A stretch of DNA of 64,000 bases from Qipengyuania seohaensis (GCF_002795865.1 NZ_CP024920.1:2205001-2269000); one strand, 5' to 3'. Positions 16,285-25,654 are shown, numbered from the stretch's first letter. Made by a program: numbers and translations. The notes: generated by a model from the sequence alone, not told the origin.

Positions 16285-16338
16285 AGGACCCAAGACAGGC
16301 CGTTCAGGCCCACCCGAACCAGCTGAAAGCGAGACATC

Positions 16339-16971
16339 ATGAAGATTGCCCTCATCAACGAAAACAGCCAGGCAGCGAAGAATTGCATCATCCACGATGC
16401 GCTTACGGCAGTGGTCGAGCCGCTCGGACACGAGGTTCACAATTATGGTATGTACACCGCAGAAGACGAGGCGCAGGTCACTTATCCGATGGTTGGCCTG
16501 CTCACGGGCATCCTGCTGAACTCCGGCGCAGCGGATTTCGTAGTGACGGGCTGCGGAACCGGCACCGGTTCGATGCTGGCGGCCAACGCCATGCCTGGCG
16601 TATTCTGCGGGCTGATTATCGACCCGACCGACGCCTTCCTGTTCGCGCAAATCAACGATGGCAATGCAGTAGCCATGCCCTACGCCAAGGGCTTCGGCTG
16701 GGCGGCGGAACTCAATCTGCAGGACTGCTACCGCAAGCTTTTCGAGGGCGAGAGCGGTGTCGGCTACCCCAAGGAACGCGCCGCCATCATGGCCAAAAAC
16801 CGTGGCGTCCTGGCCGAGCTCAAGTCGAAGACCTGCACCGATATGCTGACAGTGCTCAAGACGGTCGACCAGGATCTGCTCAAGAGCGCGGTTGCGGGTC
16901 AAAGATTTGCTGACCTGTTTTACGCCAATTCGCAGGACGCAGCGATCAGCGACTACCTTCGCGGCCTTTGA
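16339..16971 (+). CDS. RpiB/LacA/LacB-family isomerase, DhuI-like
   Basis: The 210-aa product has the RpiB-type layout: 'MKIALINENSQAAKNCIIHD', 'VHNYGMYTAEDEAQVTYP' and the anion-hole segment 'VVTGCGTGTGSMLAAN'. In streptococci a protein of this family (DhuI) converts 4-deoxy-5-keto-uronate, the product of lyase-generated unsaturated uronates, and works with an SDR dehydrogenase. The next genes here are just that dehydrogenase and KDG kinase, so it probably replaces KduI, which is absent. Ribose-5-phosphate isomerase activity is less likely in this context. Confidence 0.75.
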   Translation: MKIALINENSQAAKNCIIHDALTAVVEPLGHEVHNYGMYTAEDEAQVTYPMVGLLTGILLNSGAADFVVTGCGTGTGSMLAANAMPGVFCGLIIDPTDAFLFAQINDGNAVAMPYAKGFGWAAELNLQDCYRKLFEGESGVGYPKERAAIMAKNRGVLAELKSKTCTDMLTVLKTVDQDLLKSAVAGQRFADLFYANSQDAAISDYLRGL

Positions 16972-16993
16972 TCGCTGGCAGGGGAGCGAAGAT

Positions 16994-17767
16994 ATGAGCC
17001 GCAATCCATTCGATCTTGAAGGGCGAATCGCTCTTGTCACCGGTGCGAACACGGGCATCGGGCAAGGCATTGCGCTAGCGCTGGCAAAGGCCGGGTCCGA
17101 TGTCGTCATCGTTGCCCGGAGCGATCCGAGCGAGACGCGGTCGCTGGTGGAGGCTGAGGGCGTTCGGTCGCACGTTATAAAGGCCGATCTCTCATCCATC
17201 GAGCCTTGCGCTCGAATCGTCGAAGAAACGGTCGAAACTTTCGGAAAGCTCGATATCCTCGTAAACAACGCGGGCATAATCCGCCGCGAGGACGCGCTCG
17301 ATTTCTCCGAAGAGGACTGGGACGCGGTGATGGACGTGAATCTTAAGGTCCTGTTTTTCCTAAGCCAAGCGGCGGCGCGTCACATGACGGGTTGGACCAG
17401 CCAGAATGGGGAGCGCGGCAAGATCGTCAACATCGCCAGCATGCTCACCTTTCAGGGCGGTATCCGCGTGCCCAGTTACACTGCATCGAAGAGCGGGGTA
17501 GGCGGGTTGACCAAGCTGATGGCGAATGAATGGGCCGCAAAAGGCATCAATGTGAACGCCATTGCTCCCGGTTACATCGCGACCAACAATACCGCTGCGC
17601 TTCAGGCCGACGAGACCCGCAATCGCCAGATTCTCGAGCGCATTCCCGAAGGCCGCTGGGGCGATCCGGCGGATATCGGCGGGGCTGCCGTGTTCCTTTC
17701 CAGCAAGGCTGCTAATTACGTGCAGGGCCACATCCTCGCCGTCGATGGCGGCTGGCTTGCACGCTGA
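16994..17767 (+). CDS. kduD: 2-deoxy-D-gluconate 3-dehydrogenase (KduD/DhuD-type SDR)
   Basis: The start at 16994 (GGGAGCGAAGAT upstream) gives 257 aa. It shows the classical SDR pattern: nucleotide-binding 'GANTGIGQG', 'NNAGIIRREDA', catalytic Ser in 'NIASMLTF', 'YTASK' and 'NAIAPGYIATNNT', which is the KduD variant. It reduces 2,5-diketo-3-deoxygluconate to KDG with NAD(P)H. It lies between the isomerase and the kinase. Confidence 0.88.
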   Translation: MSRNPFDLEGRIALVTGANTGIGQGIALALAKAGSDVVIVARSDPSETRSLVEAEGVRSHVIKADLSSIEPCARIVEETVETFGKLDILVNNAGIIRREDALDFSEEDWDAVMDVNLKVLFFLSQAAARHMTGWTSQNGERGKIVNIASMLTFQGGIRVPSYTASKSGVGGLTKLMANEWAAKGINVNAIAPGYIATNNTAALQADETRNRQILERIPEGRWGDPADIGGAAVFLSSKAANYVQGHILAVDGGWLAR

Positions 17768-17785
17768 TTGATAGGAACCCTCGCG

Positions 17786-18670
17786 TTGACCGTCTTGATC
17801 TTCGGCGAGGCCATGCTCGAGTATCACAGCCAGGGTGGTCATGGCCTGCGCTACGGTGGAGACACGTTGAACACCGCGATCCACCTTGCCCGCGCGGGAC
17901 ACGATGTTGCTTACGTCACTGCGGTCGGAACCGACCCGATTAGCGATGCGCTGGTCGCGGAATGGCAGGACGAGGGCATTGATACACGCTTCGTCCTGCG
18001 CCACCCGACGCGTAACCCGGGTATCTACGCAATCCATCTCGACGAGCACGGCGAGCGAAGCTTCCTCTACTGGCGCGACAAGAGCGCCGCGCGGGAGATG
18101 TTCGAGCTGGATGGAATGAAGGATGCCTTGGCAGCAGCAGCAGAGGCCAAGCTTCTCTATTTCAGCCTGATAACTTTGGCAATAATTGGAGCTTCCGGCC
18201 GGGAGCAGTTGTTCGATGTGTCCGACAAGAGACGGGCCGCTGGTTTGCCCGTCGCGTATGACAGCAATTTTCGGCCAGCACTTTGGTCTAATATCGCAGA
18301 CGCACGCGATGTGTCTCAGCGAGCAGCCAAGTTCTGCTCCATCGGTCTGCCAACCAACAGCGACGAGCGGGAATTATGGAACACAAACGAGAGCGATGTT
18401 GAGATCGCACGGAGGTGGTCCGACGAGGGGCGGCTTGTCGCTTTGAAGGCAGGGGAAAGCGGGTGCCTCCTCATGCGAAGCCAGCAGCAAGAGCCCGACA
18501 TGATCCCGACTCGGAAAGTGAAAGTAGTCGATACCAGTGGTGCCGGCGACGCGTTCAATGGCGGATTTCTGTCGGCCTATCTCGCTGGTAAAGACCCGAT
18601 CGCGTGTGTCGAAGCGGGCCAATCTCTAGCGCGTCAAATTATTGGGCGCATGGGAGCAGTTCCGCGCTAG
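17786..18670 (+). CDS. kdgK: 2-keto-3-deoxygluconate kinase (PfkB family)
   Basis: The N-terminus 'LIFGEAMLEY' and 'GGDTLNTAIHLARAGHDVAY' and the C-terminal PfkB signature 'VDTSGAGDAFNGGFLSAYLA' identify a KdgK-type kinase making KDPG. A TTG at 17786, with AGGA about 10 bases upstream, gives 294 aa and a family-normal N-terminus; another TTG at 17768 is possible. The 3' half looks more AT-rich than its neighbours. No KDPG aldolase gene is in the window, so the last step must be encoded elsewhere. Confidence 0.85.
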   Translation: MTVLIFGEAMLEYHSQGGHGLRYGGDTLNTAIHLARAGHDVAYVTAVGTDPISDALVAEWQDEGIDTRFVLRHPTRNPGIYAIHLDEHGERSFLYWRDKSAAREMFELDGMKDALAAAAEAKLLYFSLITLAIIGASGREQLFDVSDKRRAAGLPVAYDSNFRPALWSNIADARDVSQRAAKFCSIGLPTNSDERELWNTNESDVEIARRWSDEGRLVALKAGESGCLLMRSQQQEPDMIPTRKVKVVDTSGAGDAFNGGFLSAYLAGKDPIACVEAGQSLARQIIGRMGAVPR

Positions 18671-18925
18671 GATTCGAGGAATTGCATCGATTGTACACGG
18701 CAACCCCGATCCTGCGATTTCGCGCGCGAAAGTCATATCTAAGCGATCGGGCGCCTGGAACACCTGCGAGCTTGATTGATTTGAACGAATGGCAGCTTTC
18801 GGGTCACAGATAAATTTTATCGATCGGCCGATTTGGGGCGCAAAGCTGCCGTTATGAGGGCATGGAAACCAGAATTTCCCAATGATTACAGTGCCCATCA
18901 CTTTCATGTCGGGTGCGCCAATTCT

Positions 18926-19708
18926 TCAGCTTCGATTTGCGCTGGTCAGCTCTTCGCGGGTGATCGGGTAACCGAGATCGTCGGGTATGGTAAGGTAGGA
19001 TCCGTCCGGCTCCTCGACCACTTCGGGCGTGATCACGCGGACCGGGGTCTGGCGGGCATGGGCGCGCGCTTCATCGAAGGTTGCGAACTGCGCCAGGCGT
19101 TCCAGGTTGCGGCGCGTCGGGAAGATGAGCGAAATGTCCTGGCGCTCTGCCATGCGCAACGCTTCGGCGGCGCTGACCCAGAAAAGGTGCGTATTCTCGG
19201 TCGCATCGACCTCGATATCGACGGCGCCCGTGCCGAGATCCGCCAAGTAGAACATGGTGTCGAAGATCCGGTTGTGCGCAAGGCCGAGCGGGAGCCAGCG
19301 GGCGAAGGGGGTCAGCGCATCGAGGTCGAGCGAAAGGTCGAATGCCTCCAGCACCGGGGCCAGCGCCCGTTTCTCGAGCAGGAGCGCACGGGCTTCGGCT
19401 GCGCGCTCTGCGTCCATCGCTCCTGTAAGACCGAGGGCAAGGCCGGTTTCTTCCAGTGTTTCGCGGATGGCCGCGATCCGGTGCGCCACTTCGTCCGTGT
19501 CGCCGGCGGTGCCGTTTATGCTGGCCGCGAGGTCATAGTCTTCGGGGTCGACCCTGCCGCCCGGAAATACCGCCATGCCCCCTGCAAACGACATGGTGCG
19601 AGACCGGATGGTCATCAGGATTTCGGGTTCCGGCGCCGAACGGCCCTTGCGGAAAACCACCAGCGTCGCCGCTGGAATGGGATCGGGTGTATCGGCCTTG
19701 GCGTTCAT
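18926..19708 (-). CDS. NUDT19-like Nudix hydrolase
   Basis: The 260-aa product has a Nudix box split by an insertion: 'GGMAVFPGGRVDPEDYDL', then 'IAAIRETLEETGLAL'. Such insertions occur in the NUDT7/NUDT19 branch, which hydrolyses CoA derivatives. The C-terminal 'TRRNLERLAQFATFDEARAH' is also typical. It converges on kdgK across about 250 bases with no gene. Confidence 0.8.
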   Translation of the reverse strand: MNAKADTPDPIPAATLVVFRKGRSAPEPEILMTIRSRTMSFAGGMAVFPGGRVDPEDYDLAASINGTAGDTDEVAHRIAAIRETLEETGLALGLTGAMDAERAAEARALLLEKRALAPVLEAFDLSLDLDALTPFARWLPLGLAHNRIFDTMFYLADLGTGAVDIEVDATENTHLFWVSAAEALRMAERQDISLIFPTRRNLERLAQFATFDEARAHARQTPVRVITPEVVEEPDGSYLTIPDDLGYPITREELTSANRS

Positions 19709-19891
19709 CGCCTGCGGTTGTGCAGGCAGTTCCGTCGCTTGCCAAGCGATTATCGGGCGCCGTGTCGGAGTTTTTTACATTGTCCGGAACGCGTGAGGGA
19801 ATGTTAACCATCGTATCTCGCGGGATCTCTTGAGCGCGCGATTTTGGCACGGGGCCTGCATATCTGTTGGCATAACGTTTGGTCTTCGAAG

Positions 19892-19920
19892 GGCGGATCT
19901 TCCCTGGTTTCCGATCCGCC
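19892..19920. repeat. Small inverted repeat
   Basis: GGCGGATC (19892-19899) and GATCCGCC (19913-19920) are perfect 8-base arms with a 13-base loop, just beyond the grx terminator in the 282-base gap between the Nudix and grx genes. No T-run follows. No other feature was found in this gap besides the terminator. Confidence 0.4.
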
Positions 19921-19933
19921 TCACACCAAATAA

Positions 19934-19966
19934 AAGGCCCGCCTGGACGTCCCCCAGGCGGGCCTT
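19934..19966 (-). terminator. Rho-independent terminator after the grx operon
   Basis: A perfect 13-bp stem is formed by AAGGCCCGCCTGG (19934-19946) and its complement (19954-19966), with a 7-base loop. Read on the minus strand it is followed by TTTTATTTG. It lies 24 bases after the glutaredoxin stop. Confidence 0.9.
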
Positions 19967-19990
19967 ACCCGTTTCAGAGCTGGTCAAAAC

Positions 19991-20323
19991 TCAGCTTTCG
20001 GCCTTGGCGACCTGCTTTTCGTTCATCATCTGCTGAAGCTCTCCGGCTTCGAACATTTCCATCATGATGTCGCTGCCGCCGACGAATTCGCCCTTCACAT
20101 AAAGCTGCGGGATGGTCGGCCAGTCGGAGAACGACTTGATGCCCTGGCGGATTTCCATGTCCTGCAGGACGTCGACGCTCTCGTAAGCGACGCCGCAATG
20201 GTCGAGAATGGCGACCGCGCGATTGGAGAAGCCGCACTGCGGAAACAGCGGCGTGCCCTTCATGAAAAGGACGACGTCGTTGCTACCGACGAGATCGGAA
20301 ATGCGGGAATTTACATCGGACAT
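19991..20323 (-). CDS. grxD: Monothiol glutaredoxin (Grx4/GrxD)
   Basis: The 110-aa product carries the CGFS active site ('FPQCGFSNRAVAIL') and the 'DWPTIPQLYVKGEFVGG' glutathione-binding segment. CGFS glutaredoxins carry [2Fe-2S] clusters and pair with BolA proteins. The neighbouring upstream gene encodes BolA, and a strong terminator ends the operon. Confidence 0.95.
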   Translation of the reverse strand: MSDVNSRISDLVGSNDVVLFMKGTPLFPQCGFSNRAVAILDHCGVAYESVDVLQDMEIRQGIKSFSDWPTIPQLYVKGEFVGGSDIMMEMFEAGELQQMMNEKQVAKAES

Positions 20324-20364
20324 ATGTGCCCTGCCTTTGTCTATGACTCGAATCTGGTGAGGAT

Positions 20365-20598
20365 TCAGGTGGGGGCTTGGGTGGTGAGTTGCAAGGCGTG
20401 GAGTTCGCCGCCCATACGCCCACCGAGCGCATCGTAGACCAGCTTATGCTGGGCGACACGCGTCTTGCCCGCGAATTGTGGTGCGGTGACCTTCGCCGCC
20501 CAGTGATCGTTATCCCCCGCAAGGTCGCGCATCTCGACGACGGCGCCCGGAAGCGCTTCCTCGATCAGGGCAACGATGTCGTCTGCCTTCATCGGCAT
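20365..20598 (-). CDS. BolA-family protein
   Basis: The 77 residues fit the small BolA/IbaG type: 'IVALIEEALPGAVVEM', 'HWAAKVTAPQFAGKTRVAQH' and 'LVYDALGGRMGGELHAL'. It forms [2Fe-2S] complexes with CGFS glutaredoxin, encoded 41 bases downstream. It starts four bases after the ATPase-zeta gene. Confidence 0.93.
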   Translation of the reverse strand: MPMKADDIVALIEEALPGAVVEMRDLAGDNDHWAAKVTAPQFAGKTRVAQHKLVYDALGGRMGGELHALQLTTQAPT

Positions 20599-20602
20599 GG
20601 AA

Positions 20603-20929
20603 TTACTTCTGGTCGCTCATGAACTGGCGACGCGCTTCGACCGAGCATTCTTCGAGCTTCGCGCGGATGTCGGCCTCGCTGACGTCGGATTCTGCGGCCG
20701 TGAGATCGCCCAGCAGCTTGCGGACGACGTCTTCGTCACCGGCTTCTTCGAAATCGGCCTGGACGACGGCTTTCTTGTAAGCGTCGGTTTCCTCTTCGGT
20801 CAGGCCCATCAAACCCGCAGCCCATTCGCCCAGCAGGCGATTGCGACGCGCGGCAATCTTGAATTCGGTTTCCTGGTCGAAGGCGAACTTGGATTCCTCA
20901 CCCCGTTCGCGATCCTTGAAGTCGGTCAT
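20603..20929 (-). CDS. F1F0-ATPase inhibitor subunit zeta family protein (DUF1476)
   Basis: Starting MTDFKDRERGEESKFAFDQE at 20929 (AAGGGGATAGAC upstream), the 108-aa product matches the alphaproteobacterial zeta inhibitor, which blocks reverse rotation of F1-ATPase through its N-terminal inhibitory region. Longer upstream starts lack a ribosome site. It is the first gene of the zeta-bolA-grx operon. Confidence 0.92.
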   Translation of the reverse strand: MTDFKDRERGEESKFAFDQETEFKIAARRNRLLGEWAAGLMGLTEEETDAYKKAVVQADFEEAGDEDVVRKLLGDLTAAESDVSEADIRAKLEECSVEARRQFMSDQK

Positions 20930-20949
20930 GTCTATCCCCTTGGAAGAAG

Positions 20950-20978
20950 TTGCCTCTCGAATAGGTATCGAGAGGCAA
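20950..20978. other. Perfect hairpin between quinone reductase and ATPase-zeta genes
   Basis: TTGCCTCTCGA (20950-20960) pairs exactly with 20968-20978 over an 7-base loop. It lies after the quinone-reductase stop (minus strand) and 21 bases before the zeta ATG. Without a T-run it is either a weak terminator or a 5' leader hairpin. Confidence 0.5.
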
Positions 20979-21002
20979 AGGGGCAAGGGCGAGAACGCCC
21001 GA

Positions 21003-22001
21003 TCAGTCCATTGTCACGACGAGTTTGCCGATGGCGCCGCGATTTTCCAGCTTGGCGATGGCTTCGTGTGCGCGTTCGATGGGATAGGTCTCGCTGACCA
21101 GCGGGTTGATCTTGCCGGCTTTCCAGAGGTCGAACAGCTCCGCGATATTGGCGTTGTTGCGCTCCGGCTCGCGGGCGGTGAACGCGCCCCAGAACACGCC
21201 GCGAATGTCGCAGCTTTTCAGCAGCGTCAGGTTGAGCGGCATCTTGGCGATCCCGGCCGGAAAACCGATCACGAGGAAGCGGCCTTCCCACGCGATCGAG
21301 CGCAAGGCCGGTTCGGAATAATCGCCGCCCACGATGTCGTAGACGATGTCCGCGCCATTGGGGCCGACAGCGTCCTTGAAAGCCTGTGCAAGCGCCTTGG
21401 ACTGGTCCTTGTCGAATGGCGCGCGCGGATAGATTACCACTTCGTCGGCGCCTGCCTGCTTGGCGACTTCGCCTTTTTCTTCCGTGGAGACGGCAGCCAC
21501 GACGCGGCAGCCATAGGCCTTCGCGAGCTCTACCGCGGAAAGGCCCACACCGCCTGCTGCGCCAAGCACGAGGACGGTTTCGCCTTCCTTGATGTCTCCG
21601 CGATCCTTCAGGCCGTGAATAGTCGTGCCATAGGTCATCAGGAGCGCGCTTGCCTGCACGAGGTCGATGCCTTCGGGCACTTTGAACAGGCGTGCGGCCG
21701 CGACAGCGACCTTTTCCTGCAAGCCTCCATTACCGACACCGCAGATGACCTTGTCCCCCACGGCGAAACCTTCGACGCCTTCGCCCAGCGCTTCGATGGT
21801 GCCGGAAATTTCGCCGCCCGGCGCGAAGGGGCGCGGCGGCTTGAACTGGTACATGTCGCGGATGATCAGCGTGTCGGGAAAGTTGATCGCGCAGGCGGCA
21901 ACGTCGATCAGGACCTCACCCTTGCCGGGCATCGGGGCGTCGATATCCTCGACTACCAGGGTTTCGGGACCGCCTGTTTCCTTCGACAGTACTGCTTTCA
22001 T
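21003..22001 (-). CDS. NADPH:quinone oxidoreductase (zinc-free MDR family)
   Basis: The 332-aa product has the MDR quinone-reductase signature: '[20 protein letters not shown]', Rossmann motif '[20 protein letters not shown]' and '[18 protein letters not shown]'. No structural-zinc cysteine cluster is seen. The ATG overlaps the leuD stop as ATGA, so it is co-translated with the leucine genes. The substrate may be a quinone or enoyl compound. Confidence 0.85.
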   Translation of the reverse strand: MKAVLSKETGGPETLVVEDIDAPMPGKGEVLIDVAACAINFPDTLIIRDMYQFKPPRPFAPGGEISGTIEALGEGVEGFAVGDKVICGVGNGGLQEKVAVAAARLFKVPEGIDLVQASALLMTYGTTIHGLKDRGDIKEGETVLVLGAAGGVGLSAVELAKAYGCRVVAAVSTEEKGEVAKQAGADEVVIYPRAPFDKDQSKALAQAFKDAVGPNGADIVYDIVGGDYSEPALRSIAWEGRFLVIGFPAGIAKMPLNLTLLKSCDIRGVFWGAFTAREPERNNANIAELFDLWKAGKINPLVSETYPIERAHEAIAKLENRGAIGKLVVTMD

Positions 22002-22609
22002 GCTGCGTCTCTCCGGTATGATTGGGGCGCGTCGAGCCAGGGGAGGCTGCCTGCGCGCGTCTTCTCGTGTGTTTCGATGGCTTCGTCACGTTTCAGCGTG
22101 AGGCCGATTTCGTCCAGCCCTTCCAGCATGCAATGCTTGCGGAACGGATCGATCTCGAATGCGAAGCGATCCTGGTACGGTGTAGTCACGACCTGGTTTT
22201 CGAGGTCCAGCGTGATGGGATCGGTCTTCGCCACTTCGAGCAGGCGGTCCACTTGCTCCTGCGGCAATTCGACGGCGAGAATGCCGTTCTTGAATGCGTT
22301 GCCGGCAAAGATGTCCGAGAAACTCGGTGCGATCACGGCGCGTAGACCCATGTCCAGCATTGCCCATGCCGCGTGCTCGCGGCTGGAGCCGCAGCCGAAA
22401 TTGTCGCCCGCGATCAAAATCGGCGCACCCGCGAAATCTTCGACATCGAAAGGATTGCCGGGGGCTTGCCTGATCGTCTCGAACGCGCCTTTGCCAAGGC
22501 CTTCGCGGCTGACGGTCTTGAGCCAATGGGCAGGTATGATGACGTCGGTATCGACGTTCTTGAGACCGAGCGGGATGGCGCGGCCTGAGATGACGCTGAC
22601 CTTGTCCAT
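21998..22609 (-). CDS. leuD: 3-isopropylmalate dehydratase small subunit
   Basis: The 203 residues contain '[20 protein letters not shown]' and '[20 protein letters not shown]', diagnostic of LeuD. With LeuC it isomerises 2- to 3-isopropylmalate in leucine synthesis. The start shares bases with the upstream MBL-fold gene's stop (TAATG), and the end overlaps the quinone-reductase start. Confidence 0.96.
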   Translation of the reverse strand: MDKVSVISGRAIPLGLKNVDTDVIIPAHWLKTVSREGLGKGAFETIRQAPGNPFDVEDFAGAPILIAGDNFGCGSSREHAAWAMLDMGLRAVIAPSFSDIFAGNAFKNGILAVELPQEQVDRLLEVAKTDPITLDLENQVVTTPYQDRFAFEIDPFRKHCMLEGLDEIGLTLKRDEAIETHEKTRAGSLPWLDAPQSYRRDAA

Positions 22610-23451
22610 TACTTCGCCGATCCCGGGAATGCGGGGAGGCGCGACACGTGGCGCGGATCGTGCTGGATCACGACCGTCGCTTCGAGGTTTTCTGCCATCT
22701 GGTCGAACCGGTGGAACGAAGCGAGCGTATCTGCGCGATCGGTATTGAACGCCGGCACACCGCGGTTCGTCACCTGCTCTTCGAAGTGATAGAGATCGCC
22801 GGTCAGCATGACATTTCCGGTCTCGGGAAGGCGGACCAGCAGGACCGAGTGGCCTGGCGTGTGCCCGGGCATTCCCTTGATCACGACCGAACCGTCACCG
22901 AACACGTCATGGTCAGACGCGATCCGCGTAACTTCGCCCTCGGCTCCTTCGGCCAGCCAGGGTGCCAGCTGTGCGCGGGTCGCTTCCATCGCGCCCGAGG
23001 TGACGGCTTCTGCATCGCCGCGTCCAATCAACAGCGTTGCGCCCGCAAACTCGGCGGCCTGCCCGATATGGTCATCGTGGTAGTGGCTGATCCCCACGAA
23101 ATCCACGTCCTCAGGAGCGAGGCCGATTTCAGCAAGCTGTTCAGCGATGGTCTGTTCGACGCTGAGCGTGAAGACCATTTGCGTTACGCTGGTGCCTTTC
23201 AGCGCAGAAGGCAGGCCGGCATCCCACAGCAGGTAATTTTCGCCATTGCGGAGGAGATAGCAACTGTCGGTGAGCGTGCGTGGTTCGCCATCGTACAGGT
23301 GCGTATCGGAAAAGGGACCCGCATCGCTCAGTTCGATGGTGCCGCAATCGAGACGCCACAGTTCCACGTCGGTTGCGTCCTGCGCGCTTGCCGGGGCGGC
23401 GATGCCCAGGGCGAGTGCTGCGGCCGCCAGGGCGGTTCTGGTCTTTGTCAT
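22609..23451 (-). CDS. Exported metallo-beta-lactamase-fold hydrolase (AHL-lactonase-like)
   Basis: The 280-aa product has a signal peptide ending 'APASAQD'. The MBL zinc motif is '[10 protein letters not shown]', with further ligands in 'GHTPGHS' and 'TGDLYHF'. This layout matches the N-acyl-homoserine-lactonase-like branch, but many members have other ester or lactone substrates. It is placed inside the leuC-leuD operon. Periplasmic location follows from the signal. Lactonase activity is a family-based guess. Confidence 0.8.
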   Translation of the reverse strand: MTKTRTALAAAALALGIAAPASAQDATDVELWRLDCGTIELSDAGPFSDTHLYDGEPRTLTDSCYLLRNGENYLLWDAGLPSALKGTSVTQMVFTLSVEQTIAEQLAEIGLAPEDVDFVGISHYHDDHIGQAAEFAGATLLIGRGDAEAVTSGAMEATRAQLAPWLAEGAEGEVTRIASDHDVFGDGSVVIKGMPGHTPGHSVLLVRLPETGNVMLTGDLYHFEEQVTNRGVPAFNTDRADTLASFHRFDQMAENLEATVVIQHDPRHVSRLPAFPGSAK

Positions 23452-23474
23452 GCGGGCTCCTTGCGCTTTGGCGA

Positions 23475-23633
23475 TCAGTCCGTTTCGGGGTTTTCCCCCG
23501 AAGGGATCGGGCCGGGCTGGTTCGGCTGGTTCTTCTTTTCGCGGCGCTTGTTCGCATAGAGCAGCGCGGCGGCGATAGCGGCCGATCCGATCGCACCTGC
23601 GATGGCGGCCTTGCCTTTGGGGAGTTTGGTCAT
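23475..23633 (-). CDS. Small single-helix membrane protein, 52 aa
   Basis: The product is MTKLPKGKAAIAGAIGSAAI..., one membrane helix at about 9-25, then a basic KRREKK stretch and a Pro/Asn-rich tail ending 'ENPETD'. It sits between leuC and the MBL-fold gene in the same direction, 39 bases after leuC. Unrecognised. Confidence 0.65.
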   Translation of the reverse strand: MTKLPKGKAAIAGAIGSAAIAAALLYANKRREKKNQPNQPGPIPSGENPETD

Positions 23634-23672
23634 GACGGTCTCATGGATTGCAGAGCGGGGAAGGGCAAGGCC

Positions 23673-25109
23673 TTACCCGCCCGATAGCTTCCTCACGTCG
23701 ACGAGGTGACCGGCAACAGCCGCAGCAGCCGCCATGGCAGGGCTCATCAGATGGGTGCGGGCGCCCGGGCCCTGGCGGCCCACGAAATTGCGGTTGCTGG
23801 TCGACGCGCAGCGTTCGCCCGGCGGCACCTTGTCGGGGTTCATGGCAAGACAGGCGGAACAGCCCGGTTCGCGCCACTCGAAGCCGGCGTCGGTAAAGAT
23901 GCGGTCCAGCCCTTCGTCTTCGGCCTGTTGCTTGACGAGGCCGGATCCGGGCACGGCGATGGCCCAGCGCACGTTGGCGGCCTTGGTGCGGCCATTCAGG
24001 ATCGCTGCGGCAGCGCGCAAATCCTCGATCCGGCTGTTGGTGCATGACCCGATGAAAACGTTCTCGATCGCGACATCTTCCAGCGGCGTTCCCGGTTCGA
24101 GGCCCATGTAGTCGAGGCTCTTGCGCGCGGCATCCTGCTTGGAAGGGTCGGCAAAGGAATCGGGCGAGGGGACTTTATCGCCGATGGCCACCACGTCTTC
24201 CGGGCTAGTGCCCCAGCTGACCGTCGGCTCGATATCGGAGGCGTCGATGACCACACTCTTGTCGAAGACGGCGCCATCATCGGTGGCAAGCGAGCGCCAC
24301 CATTCGACCGCGCGTTCCCAATCTTCGCCCGTCGGCGCATAGGGGCGACCCTTGAGGTAGCGGAACACTGTGTCGTCCGGCGCGATGATACCCGCTCGCG
24401 CGCCTCCCTCGATGCTCATGTTGCAGACGGTGAGGCGGCCTTCGACACTCATCTGTTCGAACACCTCCCCGCGATATTCGATCACGTGGCCGGTGCCGCC
24501 CGCAGTACCGATCACGCCGATGATGTGCAGGATCAGGTCCTTCGGAGTGACGCCGGGCGACAGCGCGCCTTCGACCCGCACTTCCATGCTTTTCGACTGG
24601 CGCAGCAGCAGGGTCTGGGTAGCCAGAACATGCTCTACCTCGCTTGTGCCGATGCCGAATGCCAGCGCGCCAATCCCGCCGTGGGCCGCCGTATGACTGT
24701 CACCGCAAACGATGGTCGCGCCGGGGAGCGAAAAGCCCTGCTCGGGCCCGACGACGTGGACGATGCCTTGTTCGCGTGCGACGGCATCGATGTAGCGGAT
24801 GCCGAATTCCGGCGCGTTCCTCTCCAGGGCCGCCAATTGTGCTGCACTTTGCGGATCGGCGATCGGGAGGCGCGACCCGTCGGCGGCAAGGCGCGCGGTG
24901 GTCGGAACATTGTGGTCCGGCACCGCGAGGGTGAGGTCCGGGCGGCGGACCGGACGACCTGCGACGCGCAGTGCCTCGAATGCCTGCGGGCTGGTGACTT
25001 CGTGCACCAGGTGCCGGTCGATATAGACGAGGCAGGTGCCGTCGCCCTGCCGTTCGACAACGTGGGCGTCCCAGATCTTTTCGTAGAGTGTGCGCGGTTT
25101 GCTTGCCAT
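23673..25109 (-). CDS. leuC: 3-isopropylmalate dehydratase large subunit
   Basis: Starting [20 protein letters not shown], the 478-aa product has the aconitase-type [4Fe-4S] cysteines in '[18 protein letters not shown]' and '[15 protein letters not shown]', and '[19 protein letters not shown]'. It is the catalytic partner of LeuD. It is first in an operon running to the quinone reductase. Confidence 0.97.
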   Translation of the reverse strand: MASKPRTLYEKIWDAHVVERQGDGTCLVYIDRHLVHEVTSPQAFEALRVAGRPVRRPDLTLAVPDHNVPTTARLAADGSRLPIADPQSAAQLAALERNAPEFGIRYIDAVAREQGIVHVVGPEQGFSLPGATIVCGDSHTAAHGGIGALAFGIGTSEVEHVLATQTLLLRQSKSMEVRVEGALSPGVTPKDLILHIIGVIGTAGGTGHVIEYRGEVFEQMSVEGRLTVCNMSIEGGARAGIIAPDDTVFRYLKGRPYAPTGEDWERAVEWWRSLATDDGAVFDKSVVIDASDIEPTVSWGTSPEDVVAIGDKVPSPDSFADPSKQDAARKSLDYMGLEPGTPLEDVAIENVFIGSCTNSRIEDLRAAAAILNGRTKAANVRWAIAVPGSGLVKQQAEDEGLDRIFTDAGFEWREPGCSACLAMNPDKVPPGERCASTSNRNFVGRQGPGARTHLMSPAMAAAAAVAGHLVDVRKLSGG

Positions 25110-25202
25110 TTCGCGCACAGGTTTGCGGCAGGAATGTCACGCGCGCAAAAAGGCAAATCCAGACTCTTCCAAAGTTAACCTTTCCGTGCTTTACTTACAC
25201 TC

Positions 25203-25598
25203 ATGTCAGCAAAGCCATTCGCCTTTCCGATCCGCGTGATTCCCTCCGATATCGATTTCATGGGTCATGTGAACAACGCCCGTTATCTCAATTGGGTGCA
25301 GGACGCGGTCCTTGCCCACTGGAACAAGATCGCGCCTGCCGAAGAGGTGGCCAGCAAGGCATGGGTCGCGCTGAAGCACGAAATCACCTACCGCAAACCG
25401 GCTTTCCTCGATGACGAGGTGATCGCCAGCACCGTGCTTGAAAAAGTGCAGGGTGCGCGGGCCTTTTACTCCACTGTGATCCAGCGCGGCGAAGAGGTGC
25501 TCGCCGAAGTGAAAAGCGCGTGGTGCTGCATCGATTCCGAAACGCTGCGCCCCGCACGCCTGCGCGAAGAAGTGACCAAGTTCTTCTTCAAAGACTGA
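25203..25598 (+). CDS. Acyl-CoA thioesterase (4HBT hotdog fold)
   Basis: The 131-aa product has 'SDIDFMGHVNNARYLNWVQD', the 4-hydroxybenzoyl-CoA-thioesterase motif with its catalytic Asp region. It is divergent from leuC across a 93-base gap. The physiological acyl-CoA is unknown. Confidence 0.88.
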   Translation: MSAKPFAFPIRVIPSDIDFMGHVNNARYLNWVQDAVLAHWNKIAPAEEVASKAWVALKHEITYRKPAFLDDEVIASTVLEKVQGARAFYSTVIQRGEEVLAEVKSAWCCIDSETLRPARLREEVTKFFFKD

Positions 25599-25654
25599 GC
25601 CGCTATGTTCCGAAACGCTTGTCGTAAGCGGTCGGGACGGGGTACAACCGCTGC

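Noticed and set aside
18626..18907. Minus-strand 93-codon frame after kdgK
   Set aside because: It overlaps kdgK, has no ribosome site and no recognisable sequence; the gap is treated as non-coding.
19533..19850. Minus-strand 105-codon frame upstream of the Nudix gene
   Set aside because: It overlaps the Nudix coding start in another frame and has Arg/Ser-rich composition typical of noise.
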